Shown: piece after piece, positions 25,969-37,445 of the stretch
Layout of the letters: each line of letters begins with the position of its first letter
How positions within the stretch are numbered: the first letter of the stretch is position 1
Origin: Amyelois transitella
Taxonomy: Eukaryota > Arthropoda > Insecta > Lepidoptera > Pyralidae
Assembly (NCBI RefSeq): GCF_032362555.1
Contig: NC_083515.1
Location: 4,499,001-4,563,000, forward strand
Length of the DNA stretch: 64,000 nucleotides
Direction: 5' to 3'
Notes under the pieces: model-generated
Databases searched by the model: none
What the model was told of the DNA's origin: nothing
The model's input: the letters and a program-made list of their open reading frames with translations, nothing else
Program-made: the position numbers and the translations under genes

Positions 25969-27069
25969 TTTTATACTTAAAATGCATGTGTTTTATTATC
26001 GTATCGGCATTGCAAAAAATACATTAGGTAACACTGTTTTCGAATAGATGTACGTGATTGGCCTTAAGAACTTGGATCCTTCGTAAAACTACTGAAGTTT
26101 TAAAAATTACTAAACTGTTGAATTTCAATATATAGAAAGAATATCAGTATATACTATTATCGTGACATTGCGTACATTGAGTGATGATTGATATAGAGTA
26201 CCCGGATACGAATGATACGAATGTTACCGCTAGTTTTTAAATAATATAACTGAACTATTACTAAGCCTTCGGATTTATGGAAGTATATAAAGATAAGTAG
26301 GAGTATGTCTTAGGCAAAGGCAAATAAATCTTAATTCCATCATTACTAAGCCACCCAGCTGAACGGGGCCTATCAGATTTTAGAGAATATGTAACGAAAA
26401 TCCTGTCAGATCCTCGAAAGTCATATTGAGAAGCTTGCGGTTGCTTGCTAAGTATAAAAATTACCCATCAAGGATTATTCTATGAATAACGGACGCTCCG
26501 TCACGTTCTTATAAAATTAAATAAATATTGGGGAGTTAAATAAAAATTTCGTCCTTTTAAAACATTGAGTAACTACTTTCATTTGTAGGTAGGTATGTCT
26601 GTTTTTACACTCAGATACTATAGCCTTTTCCTGATCGGATCGGTTTTTCTTATAGGTATATGGATTGTTAACTGTCTAAGGTCCAAGAAAAGAAAAAATA
26701 TATATGCAAGAAAAACAAATTTTCTTGTTGCTATGTCCCATTCCTGTCTGATGATAAGAATACACCGGATATTTAGTACAAGTGATATAATATCGTAAAA
26801 AGTGACAGTTTATGAACAGGTTTATTGTCCGCAGGTGAGATATTACAGTATCAATAGGTATCAAGTGGAATTATTGCTTGTTTTGTTTTAAGATCAATCT
26901 GACATTTGATAAGATTTATATCTCGGTATCCATGACGTCTAAAACTTTTTACAAATCATGAAGAAAGAATGAGGAAAATCCCATTATTGAGACAGTAAAT
27001 AAAATATCTGATAACTTGAAACAGTTTCTGTTTAACCTTTAAAACTACATTTAGTTTGGTAACTACAGT

Positions 27070-27300
27070 TAGTGCCGTGTGGTTCCCGGCACCAATATAA
27101 AAAAGAATAGGACCACTCCATTTACTAAGGGGTACGCTTATAAACTTGGGATTCTTCTTTTAGGCGATGGGCTAGCAACCTGTCACTATTTGAATCTCAA
27201 TTCTATCTTAAAGCCAAATAGCTGTATAATAGTCTTTAAAAGACTGTTGGATCTGTCTACCCCGCAAGGGATATAGACGTGATTATATGTATGTATGTAG
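27070..27300 (-). repeat. Near-complete (TATG)n-tailed SINE-like element with internal deletion
   Basis: It runs from GTGCCGTGTGGTTCCCGGCA to the (TATG)n end. Compared with the copy at 31688 it lacks about 30 bp around the CCATGGATGTCGTAAAAGG block. It lies in the 1.8-kb gap between transporters A and B. Confidence 0.8.
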
Positions 27301-27620
27301 TTTAAAAAAATTAATAATAATAAGTTTATGTATGCAAATGCCTCGGTTCAAAATTGTGAATGGCATCAATCATGTGTGTTTGGGGTGTATTTAAACTAAT
27401 AGAAAAATCTAAGTGGAAACGAATAGTCAAACATTTATTGTGTCTGCTTCAATAATGGTAGATCACTTTTGCCTTTATTATATACAGACTAAAATTTTGT
27501 AACCCTTCACTGGTTAAGAAGCAAAGTAGTTTAGTTTGCCATGCTATAAACCTATTCTTCCGAAATTTTTTTTATAACTTCAAGTATGCTGGTGTTGTAA
27601 CATCGTTATCATTTATCTAA

Positions 27621-27654
27621 ACAGTTTCGCGTAATAAAGATCTTGCAGCAGACA
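27621..27654 (+). promoter_or_regulatory. Candidate Inr + DPE core promoter of transporter B
   Basis: ACAGTTT at 27621-27627 fits the arthropod cap-site family (ACAGT, TCAGT). Counting the second A (27623) as +1, AGACA at 27650-27654 sits at +28 to +32 and fits the DPE consensus RGWYV. No TATA box is seen. The start would lie about 113 bp upstream of the ATG at 27736. An ATGATGTGA mini-frame at 27712-27720 lies in the leader. Confidence 0.4.
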
Positions 27655-27735
27655 TATGTCGTTCCTAAGGCAATCTTGAAACGCGCGGGAGTTTGTGTGT
27701 TTGTATTGTCAATGATGTGATTACAGTGTATTACG

Positions 27736-30700
27736 ATGGCTCTTAAAGGATGGCGGTATTTCGTAAATAGAGGTTAGTCAGTTAACGCATGTTTTATGAA
27801 GTACTTAGGCAAAAACTAAATCTTTCCTATTGCCACTAGGTACACTACATATATCAATCTTTTCATGTAAGTTCATCGGTTTAGGACACGTTCTTGTTCT
27901 TACCTTTCACCTTCTTCTCCTAGCATTTAATCACAGTCACATCTTATCAGAGGAGCCCGGGGTGCACCTTTTGGACTTGAGCCTTTATTGGGTAAGTTTT
28001 TACACAGAGCAACTCCCATCTGACCTCCTCAACTTTTGCTGGGAAACCAAATTTATATTATAAGCAGCATTAAAGTAATGCACTCCACCCATTACCTAAG
28101 TAAGCTTTCGTCTTCTGATCAATCAGTATATATGTAGCTAAGCAGCGTGGGCATACTAAATTGTGTCGGCCTGTGTGATATACTAACAGTGTCAATGTGC
28201 TTCGGTCCGCGGTCACGGTCAGGTCAAGATGGGAAATAGTCTTTCTCAGATTGCTCTCGGTCAAAATAATATATATATATATATTGCCGAGTTAGTATTC
28301 CATAATACAGGCATCGAACTTAGTTTTAGGGCTAGTTCAATCAAGTTTTTCAAATGTTCAAACAATCTTCTTATGTATATGAAGTACTCTATGTATATAT
28401 ACATATATGAAGATATAGAGCGTAAATCCGCCGTGAGGCTTATTATAATCAGCCTCCTAGCGCTATTTTGCAAAAGTGCTTATATTTATAGTGCTTAAGC
28501 TTATAATTATAGACCTCATAATTAAAGGCCTCACTTTTAACAGATTTCTCAGACCAGAGCTCATTATGCAAGGAAGTCGTGACTAAATTATAAAATTATA
28601 GGTATAATATTTTTCATTAGAAATGTGGATGACTATTGATAACAATAGCTTAAGTGTAATTTTTCAATGTTCCGAGTAGAAAATAAATTTCTGTCATAAA
28701 TGCAAGTAGTAATCCAGCAAGTCAATAAATTTCCCAAATAAAGATAAATCTGACTCGCATCTTAACTGCGCATTTCTTCGATTGCACTTCAATGTTATCA
28801 ATACTTCATCTAGATATAGGTCAGATATGATGTAAAAGAAAACAAGATAGGTATTATTGATATTGAATGAAATCAATAAATTTCATCTAAATGGACAATA
28901 CAATAAATTTGTATTTGGCAACAGTAATAAAAATATTTTGGTGAGGTAAAAAAAAGCCGACAATTAATAGAAGACATTTCTTGAAATTTCTATATTTTCT
29001 CCTCATGTTCCACTGTTAACGATTGATGTAAAATTAAGAGATTTAGACAGGCAGTACAGCGTGATAAGGGAATGCTTAAATGCGTTGCTCATGTGGAGAT
29101 GAAAGAAATCCAGTCAATCAAGCATTTACAGTGTTATAATTAGTGATAAGATATGTGAATGGGAATGTTAGAAGGGGAAAACCAAGACGACCGTCCTGGT
29201 CAATGCATGAAGAGAGTTATGGATGAAAAATGCAAGTAGAAACCTAGCAATATAATAAATTTCCGAAACGAAAATAAATGTGACTCACATCTTGACTGCA
29301 AAATAAGTAGGCACAATGGCAAGTGGAAAGATGTAGTCTTTATCAGCCCCTCCAGAAAAATGATTATATGTATGTTTATTGATTTAATATTTCTATTTTC
29401 AGTCTTATTTATTCCTCAACGCTATGTCTTGGGCATTATGGGTTTATTCGCGTTGGCGAATTCGTTCACAATGCGGGTATGTCTCAGCATGACTATAACC
29501 CAAATGGTACTGCATGTGGAGCCATCAGAACATATTGTAGGAGAAACCTGTCCGGACCCTGACACCATGGATGATTCAAATATAGTGAATAATGTCACAA
29601 CAATTTTCGATGTAAGTTTATTAAGGCGTACATGATGTATATACATAGAAGAGGACACAGTCTGACTGATTGATATTATTTAAGGAATTTAATTTGTTAT
29701 GTAGGAACCTGATGTTGTTTAGCAGTGTACTAAAAGAGGAATTCGTGAAACTTTCACGGGAACGGATACACACATACATATAGGCACGTCTATATTCCTT
29801 GTGGGGTGGACAGAAGCAACAGTCTTGAAAAGACTGATAGGCCACGTACAGGTTTTTGGCTACGGGAACGGATATAGCGGGAAATTTAGTTCCACGTTTA
29901 CCGAGCCTCAGGTGTATAGTGTATAGTCTTCAATAAGACAGGCTCTTTAAGTGTATGTCAATATATTTTTTGACTCATTCTATTATTTTATGATACCCTC
30001 TAATAATCATCTTATCAGTATAATGTACACGCATGTTTTCAGTGGCAATCTTTTAGGCAAATTTCAATGAAGTGAATGCCATAAAACAGAATATATAGCA
30101 CACATAATTCCACGTTTTGAATATAAAACGTGCATTTTATAAAACTTTTTATCGGTGACGTCAATAGAGTCGTGCAATATGCACTCATTTCATAATCATA
30201 ATTATATATCAAAATTTTGGACAAATTAAAAAATACGACGGTGGTAAACTATAAAATATATTTCAAAAATGCTTTCTGTCCATAGGTAGGTACTATTGAT
30301 TTGTCAACATAACCATAATCAAATTTTAATGACTTTTTGTTCTGACATTGCAGAACAGTGATCGTTACGACTGGAATGAGTCCACTCAAGGGTTTTTATT
30401 AAGTGCTTTTTACTATGGTTACGTAGTGACGCACTTGCCAGGTGGGCTCCTAGCTGAAAAATTTGGTGGAAAATGGACAGTTGGTGTGGGTTTGCTAATC
30501 ACTTCCCTGGCGACTATGGTTTCACCTTTAGCTGTCAAGTTTGGAGGAGCTACTGGGCTGTTTTTCATTAGAGTTCTCGAAGGTGCTGGAGAGGTATATT
30601 TGTGCTTGTATTAGAGGTAGGTAAAATAGCGAATCGGATTATACAAAAACTAGCAAAATGTAACAACATTTTATTCTTGTCTTTAAAGAATAAACGTCTT

Positions 30701-33700
30701 TTATCCTAAGAGCATGAGATTTGTTCATACATACTAGCTTCATTAATTCTTTTGAAAGAAGAATTTGTGTGAATTGCATCATACCATTATGATTTGAATA
30801 TAGTTTCCGCAGAATTTGACTTTGACAGTAACGAGATGCTGCACTATGTACAATGTACGAGAAACTACTGGTATGAGCAATTTTAATGATGCAACACCAT
30901 TTTGTTTAATTGCAGGTTTGACAGGGTTTTTCATTTCGGTTGTCCCTATAGTAATATGAGGCAATTCACATATTATGCAAATAAAAGTTTGAATTTTAAT
31001 TTGAATCTAACACAATTACTCAATTTCAGGGTCCAGTGACGCCCGCCTTTGTTTTACTACTAGCTCGATGGATTCCTCCAAGCGAAAGGTCCAGGTTTGG
31101 AGCGATGATATTCGGAGGAGCACAAATCGGGAACATTTTTGGTCCATATATTTCCGGATTGTTATTATCAGACGGTGGAAGTTGGCACAATGTTTTCTAT
31201 GTTTTTGGGGGTTTGGGTGTCATCTGGTTTGTGTTTTGGGTAAGGTTTTTTTTTTTCTCTTTGTCGTTCCAATCTATGTATGTTCTATATACACCTTCCA
31301 TTTGGTGTTAGTCTTGGTAACATCCAGAAATAACTTCCGTCTGAACTACGCATTGCAGAAGAACCTAAGGCATTGAAACAGTTTTATGACATGCATAGAA
31401 GGAGTGAATCTATGTCCTTCAATTTTTTATAATAAAATTAAAATTTACCTTAAAAGGATTGTCGATAAAAATCCCTTTTACGGAAATGGTTCAATGTCCG
31501 ATGAAATTAAAATTCAATAGCTTCGCTTTTTCCCGGTAGTATTTGCAAGGCCGGTTGAGGCCAACGTGTCAAAGGCATTCAATTTACTTAAGAGGATCGT
31601 GCATTAATTGGTTTTTAAAAGATTTATCATGACATAGATGAATAATGAAACTTTGAAAATAATTATAAATACAAATTTTGAAGAAGTGCCGTGTGGTTCC
31701 CGGCACTATTACAAAAAAGAATAGGACCACTCCATCTCTTTCCCATGGATGTCGTAAAAGGCGACTAAGGGATAGGCTTATAAACTTAGGATTCCTCTTT
31801 TAGGCGATGGGCTAGCAACCTGTCACTATTTGAATCTCGGTTCTATCATTAAGCCAAATAGCTGAACGTGGCCATTCAGTCTTTTCAAGACTGTTGGCTC
31901 TGTCTACCCCGCAAGGGATATAGACGTGATCATATGTATGTATGTATGTATGTAATTTTGAAGAACATTATATTTTTTTGCAAAAAATTACTTAAAATGC
32001 TTAGTTATTGCATAAAATGAGACGCGTCGATAGTAAAAGCCCCAAATCGTAGTAGTGATCATGGTGTTCTGAAATCATGTTAGTCATGATTATTGTTATA
32101 AGAAACTTTATTGATATATTTCTTTCAGGTATTTCTTTGCTACAATACTCCGAATTCGCATCCGTTCATTTCTGATGAAGAGAAAGAATATCTTAACAAT
32201 AATATTATTGCATCAGGTCTACACAAGAAATTAGATCCTGTACCATTCAAAGCTCTTTTGCGATCTGCTCCTCTTTGGGTATTAGTCATGGCAGCTGTAA
32301 GTATAAATTTTGATATACCAACTTATCTGGCTGTAAAAAATGGTGAACATGGATTAAAAAAAATATACTTACCTACTAACTTTTTGATAAATTCTGTTCA
32401 TATTTTTTTAACTAGAACATTTATATTTGCAATAGTCAGCTGCAAAATGGGTAAAATAATGTTTAAGTTTACTTCTACGTTAATCTTACGTCTTTTTTAC
32501 AGGTGGGCCATGACTGGGGCTATTTCACTATGATCACAGATCTTCCTAAGTATTTCTCCGATGTTCTTAAATTCAATATCAAAGAAACTGGTCTAATGTC
32601 TGCTCTTCCATACATTGCCATGTATATCTTCTCTTTTGTGTTTGCCAGTCTATGTGATTTATGTATAAAGAAAAACTGGCACTCTATCGGCACTGGCAGA
32701 AAAATTTATACCACTATTTGTAAGTATTAATGAAAGTACAATTTTCTTATTTCTAAATCTAGTTATAGTAATAGTAGTTTTAGTTTTATCAACATTGTAT
32801 AATAGCGAGTTGCAATACGTAATCAAAAAGTAATGGTCGAGAAACCAGCACCAAACTGTATAATTTGCCTCGTCTATTTTTGAATTAATCAAAATTAATC
32901 GCAGTTGTGTATGATTATAAATAAAAACAAAAGTTAAGAGCCTAATGCTACAAATGAGTGAAAAAAAATCAAACAATGCCTACAAATGAGGTCATTTTTT
33001 GCAGCGTCTACGGTGCCGGCAGTTTTTATTATTCTGGCCTCGTACTCAGGATGCAACAAGATGGTAGCCGTGGGCTTGTTCATTGCCTCCATGGCCTTTA
33101 TGGGTGGCTTCTACAGCAGTGTCAAGATCAACGCCATGGACATTGCTCCTAACTACGCCGGTACATGTTCCGCTTTCGTCAATGGGCTGGGTGCTATCAG
33201 TGGCATTATCACACCTTATTTGGTCGGGTTGTTGACACCTGATGTAAGTAAATCATAAAATTTCACATATTTTCGGAGTAAACTAACTAATTATGACAGA
33301 ATCTGTTCAAGTTCAAAAACTGGATGCAGTGATCTGAATCTAGTTTTTAAGTCTCCAAAAGGAAATGACAGAGTTAGGGGCAAAGGTGAGATTACAAGTC
33401 AAGCAAAACTTGACACGATTTCCTCCCAGTTACTAATATTTTATGAAGATCAGTATAAGAAGTTAAACAAAAAAATTTTAACTCTTCAATTTCCTCAATA
33501 TTTTTTTAAGGATTGCCTTTCCGTGTTTTCATTGAAATGGTTACTTAGGAGAATCAACATAAACTCTGATTTTACAAAAAATTTAGATATTTTTAAATCT
33601 TTAATCCCAAACTGAAAAGTTGTTTATTGGGAGATAAACAGTGAAGATACAATCACTTTGTTACCGCTTCTTCTGCACTGACGCCTTGGAAGCGGCAGTA

Positions 33701-35064
33701 AACTTAGTTTTTAAGTAATTTATTTGACGTCAACCAAGTTGTTAAACCATACGACAATTATTAAGCGATATAATAATATCCTATAATAATGAATAAAAAA
33801 TTTTGAATTTTTTTTTTTTTTTTGAACTTGTAAGTAAAAAGATAAGTAAATACGCTACGCAGGTAATTTAAGTATTTGCTCGATGAGATACAATTACATT
33901 ATCATGATATTTTAAAATTAAAGATGCTCTCCTGCTTGTCATTTATCATGTGATAAATATATAGGCACAATAAAATGTTATATCTTTATTGCACTGCTAT
34001 CAAATGCCTTGTTCGGATTAAATAGAAGAAACTAAATTATTCACAGTAACATTTGCCTTCCGTTAGTGATAAACAAAAAATTACATGAATATATCCCCAA
34101 AAAAAAAAAAAAATCAATGAAAACTCTCGCAGAATTATTAATAATTGATTGTATGATAATGATATTCCTCTGTAATTTGTATAATATCTGTATCGGAACT
34201 GAAGCGATACGAGTAGTAGAAATTTACTTAATGAATTTTTCAAAACTATTTAGTGTAAATGTAATATTTGCCGAAAGTAATCGATTGTATCAAGAATTGA
34301 GTAAAGCATATGAATTGACTCAATCATAATGGTTCAGCTAAACTCTAGAAAATATAGAAATGACAACAAAACCTAATGAGGCATTGCAAAATTTGATTCC
34401 TTACGAGTATCAATAAGAAGAAAGTTCCCGGTATCAGCTAGCTTAAAACAAAAACAAATTAATTGTTTGATGCCACTTATAAGTATTTTTGATTATATCG
34501 CCTTAAACTAATAATCTCCTGGTAGTTTGAAGTAGATGCAGTAAATTACTGCCAAGCAACTTTGTGGAGATAGTTTGATTAGGCGCTAGAATGTACGCAC
34601 TTTTTTGATACAGATAAAAATAAAACTTCCAAAACCAAATCTTGTGACAAATATTTTAGTTAGTTAGGTAGGTATATAGAAGTAATTTAAAACTTGTCCA
34701 ATGAGATAAAATTCTGGTAGCTGAACCATTTTGGTGTTCCACGGGTCAGAAAGTTCAATACGCCAAGGAACAGCTAGGACATAATATGTTTTTTTCCATT
34801 TTATTCTTATCATAAAGTCTTTTTTTATTCCAGCAAACAATAACACAGTGGCGCATGGCCTTTTGGACAGTAGTTGCTGTGTTACTGGCAACCAATTTGC
34901 TATACGTCATTTGGGGTTCTGGTGATCCGCAATGGTGGGATGATGTGGACAAATACGGCTACCCACCAGGCTGGAAGCATGGGCCTTTGAAGAGAAGGAA
35001 TCAGAATATAGAGAAGAAGATAGTGTACCCTAAACATGACCATTCGCCAGTGTCGACCGATTAA
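27736..35064 (+). CDS. MFS transporter B, SLC17-like (putative inorganic phosphate cotransporter type)
   Basis: Eight exons: 27736-27772, 29403-29611, 30354-30593, 31030-31239, 32129-32296, 32503-32719, 33005-33243 and 34834-35064, giving 516 aa. Exon order and intron phases (1,0,0,0,0,1,0) equal those of transporter A. Conserved marks are FIPQRYVLGIMG into TM1, an extracellular loop with CPD and NNVTT, GG.LAEKFGGKW between TM2 and TM3, and arginine in IRVLEG of TM4. RWIPPSERSRFGA, FGGAQIGNIFG and GHDWGYFTMITDLPKY also fit, as do KINAMDIAPNYAG and the terminal PQWWDDV..YGYP..WKHGPL. It differs from A and C in the first loop, which lacks the H(Y/F)DPNA sequence, and has SSVK where A and C have SGMK. 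The tail ends with a histidine- and lysine-bearing stretch rather than the acidic/basic tails of A and C. Family membership is firm, substrate unknown. Confidence 0.92.
27935..28062 (-). repeat. tRNA-derived SINE 3' part, reverse orientation
   Basis: CAACTCCCATCTGACCTCC, ACAGAGC and TTGGGTAAG read on the minus strand as the GGAGGTCAGATGGGAGT...TTACCCAA block of the SINE at 52015. An open frame on the + strand across it is therefore repeat sequence, not a gene. Confidence 0.6.
28267..28285. repeat. (AT)n microsatellite
   Basis: About nine uninterrupted AT units in the first intron of transporter B. Confidence 0.9.
28697..28770 (+). repeat. First copy of a 74-bp intronic direct repeat
   Basis: AAATGCAAGTAG, AATAAATTTCC, AAATAAATCTGACTC-type and CGCATCTTAACTGC blocks recur in the same order at 29227-29300, at about 80% identity by eye. 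Both copies lie in intron 1 of transporter B, about 530 bp apart. Confidence 0.75.
29227..29300 (+). repeat. Second copy of the intronic direct repeat
   Basis: Matches 28697-28770 block by block (AAATGCAAGTAGAAACC, AATAAATTTCCGAAA, GTGACTCACATCTTGACTGC). It lies about 100 bp before exon 2 of transporter B. Confidence 0.75.
29765..29865 (+). repeat. Partial (TATG)n-tailed SINE-like element
   Basis: CACACATACATATAGGC, TATATTCCTTGTGGGGTGGA and AGACTGATAGGCCACGTACA form the 5' core in + orientation, in intron 2 of transporter B. Confidence 0.7.
31688..31960 (-). repeat. Full-length-looking (TATG)n-tailed SINE-like element
   Basis: It begins with GCCGTGTGGTTCCCGGCACT and runs through AGAATAGGACCACTCCATC, CCATGGATGTCGTAAAAGG, GCGATGGGCTAGCAACCTGT and TCTACCCCGCAAGGGATATA to five TATG units. 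It is the best preserved copy here and a good reference for the others. It lies in intron 4 of transporter B. Confidence 0.85.
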
Positions 35065-35160
35065 AAAGCTATTCAAATTGATCACTGCAATTTTATTTTT
35101 TATAACGTACATACATCGAAAAGTAAGCAAAATATGTAAATGTTATGAAATCTGAATGAC

Positions 35161-35166
35161 AATAAA
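35161..35166 (+). terminator. Likely poly(A) signal of transporter B (AATAAA)
   Basis: AATAAA lies 97 bp after the stop and is followed by a T/GT-containing stretch (CCTTTGTCAG). Confidence 0.55.
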
Positions 35167-36129
35167 CGATACCTTTGTCAGACGCTAAAAATATTTATAT
35201 TAATTATCCAGTTAACTTATTATAATAAAATCTTTAATATTAAGCGTTGAAAACAAAAATAGAACATTTTGTTACTTCACACTTCTTGTTTTCCCAAAAA
35301 CAAAAGTTATATAGTCAAATATAAATAGATATAGATAGAAGGCCTGGAATAATATAATAAGAATTCGCAACAATACCTTCTATTTTCTTCTTTATATATT
35401 TGAGTTTTATGGTTGACAGGTTGGGTTTCTAGTAGATTAGTATAGATTCAATAGAAGTTGACTCCTACATCATCCAAAAACATTTCCCTTTGCAAATTTA
35501 ACGTTATGAAAGTAGAAATTTAATAGGTATTTTTTTGTGATCCTTGAGATTCAACCCAACAAGAAATACCTATTTTATTTTCTCAAAGCTATTAAAAAAG
35601 TACCTTGTCCCATCTGTGTATTTCCATCTACAGTTAATAACCATACTCTGCCTGCTGCATTTCAAATAAAGCACAAGTAAGTAATATTTCTTTATGTAAA
35701 AAAATATTTAAAATCATAGATTTAGAATACTGGTAGGTCAAAATATGTACTTATTTGAGCGCGCGCGTTGGCTTGTCAATGGGTCGTTCGATTCGTCAAA
35801 GAGACTTCTTTCTGACTTGCTTGTTAAGTTTGATTGATCTTTGAAGTCATAATTCAATGCCGGTGGAAAAAGTAAATTACGTAGAGACGAATCACAGATT
35901 AAAAGTTGTAGTTGTAACCAAATACTGAGAGATGTGTGAGTGAAATAATGCAATTAAGTACCAATCGAAGTTAGGCAAACCGTAGGATGACGTCAGGCCG
36001 AAAGCGTAATGTACATTCTGCATTCAATGTCAAGCCTCTAGTGGTTCGCGATGATCTATGGCCTTACAATGCCAGAGTGCGCGCGCGCATTTCAACCGCG
36101 ATAGTCACATGTCCTCAAGCAACTTAAAC

Positions 36130-36222
36130 TCAGTGCTATTAAGAAAAAAAATACGCAAATGAAAAAGAAAAAAATACTTGCTCCGGAATTAATTTAAAAA
36201 AATAACACTGGCTGAATAAAAA
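36130..36222 (+). promoter_or_regulatory. Candidate start region and non-coding first exon of transporter C
   Basis: TCAGTG at 36130-36135 fits the arthropod initiator. A full-consensus donor GTAAGT lies at 36223-36228, and the upstream 150 bp are richer in CG dinucleotides (GTGCGCGCGCGC, CAACCGCGATAG) than the surroundings. An acceptor-like TTTTGATTACAG ends at 42171, 35 bp before the ATG of transporter C, so a 5.9-kb 5' UTR intron is possible. No TATA box or DPE is seen. Pairing with C rather than another gene is inference. Confidence 0.3.
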
Positions 36223-36759
36223 GTAAGTTGCATGTTAATTAATTTATAGATTCTTCGCTTGTGAATATTAAGATTTTAGAAGTTTGAAAGTGAATGTGTG
36301 TTTGTTTATGCGAATTTATTAATTAATAGTGTCCTTTACATTCTTAAATATTTCAAGTAGTGACTTTCATCAAGGCCGTTGTATTCTGGTTTCGTTTCTC
36401 ATTTATTTTTATGTAGGAACGGAATTTTCTATGTTTATTGAGTATGGTTTGACTTTATTAGCTTTAGTTTCGTAATTTGTTGCCTTTGTATCATTTGTAC
36501 CTACATATTTCAGTTCATAACAAAACAGCCATAAAGAGGCAGACATGATAATATCAAAAAAGATGGTGAAAGCAAAAATATTTGTTAGTGGGAACTTTGA
36601 AAATCAGAACAATGTTCAATAATGTATTTTCCATTTGAATCTAAATAACCCGGATATAAATCTCTCTCTAATATGAATCTCTAATTTTCAATACATAGAA
36701 TTATAGTAACAACTTAAATTTTTTTAAGTTTCCCTGGAGAATTACTTATGTCTTACTTG

Positions 36760-36895
36760 AAATTGTCCAAGTTTTCCATAGGAATAAAAAAACATTGATA
36801 TCGGATAAGAACTGACAATATTCATATAAAATTTCATCAAAATGGATCTACGGTTTGGTCGGAAAAGCGTTACAAATAGACCGACAAAAACTTAA
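36760..36895 (+). repeat. RTE-like repeat relic
   Basis: AAATTTCATCAAAATGGATC, GGTTTGGTCGGAAAAGCG and TTACAAATAGACCGAC follow the order of the frequent 'translation-like' tails of RTE elements. Confidence 0.5.
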
Positions 36896-37329
36896 ATAAT
36901 GATAACGTTTAAACTAATGAATAACATTTATAAAAAAAAACTTTTTTTTAAGTGGTTGTGCAAAATGACAAAACACGTTAATACATTTTATTTCCTTATT
37001 ATATGGAACCAGTTATTTATCTGTTTATTTTGCTACTGCCAAGTACTAAGTTATCTTCATCTTAAGATGTAGAATAAAATTATTCTTAGGTAAGGAAATT
37101 TGCGATAAAATAAACGATAACAAGAAGAACTTATTATTGTAATATTTTTCCTGTAACTACTAATTTGCAGTTGCGATTCTTGTGACAGTAATAGTTAAAA
37201 CTTTCATTATATTTAAATATAAACTAGGTGTTACTTATATGAACACTTTAACAGTCTGCAAACTTTAAAAGAGGATGCTATATTACGTGACGATAGGCAC
37301 CCAGAAGAAACTGGAGAGTAATCAGGATT

Positions 37330-37445
37330 CAATATAGGTTAGGTTTTTGCGGAGCGGAGTTAGCAAGAGTTGCTTCGTGTAAGGACCTGACTTACTCAAT
37401 TCAAGATCATGAGTGGTGAGGCTGTAACTCGCCAGGTGAAGGAAA
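37330..37445 (+). repeat. tRNA-derived SINE 3' fragment
   Basis: GAGTTGCTTCGTGTAAGGAC, CTGACTTACTCAATTCA and AGATCATGAGTGGTGAGG match the SINE 3' region with moderate divergence. Confidence 0.5.

Noticed and set aside
27830..28063. 77-codon open frame upstream of transporter B exon 2
   Set aside because: Its second half is the reverse complement of a SINE 3' region, and it has no family resemblance.
29150..29225. Possible LINE ORF fragment (RRGKPRRPSW-like reading)
   Set aside because: Only a short motif fits, with no supporting frame on either side.
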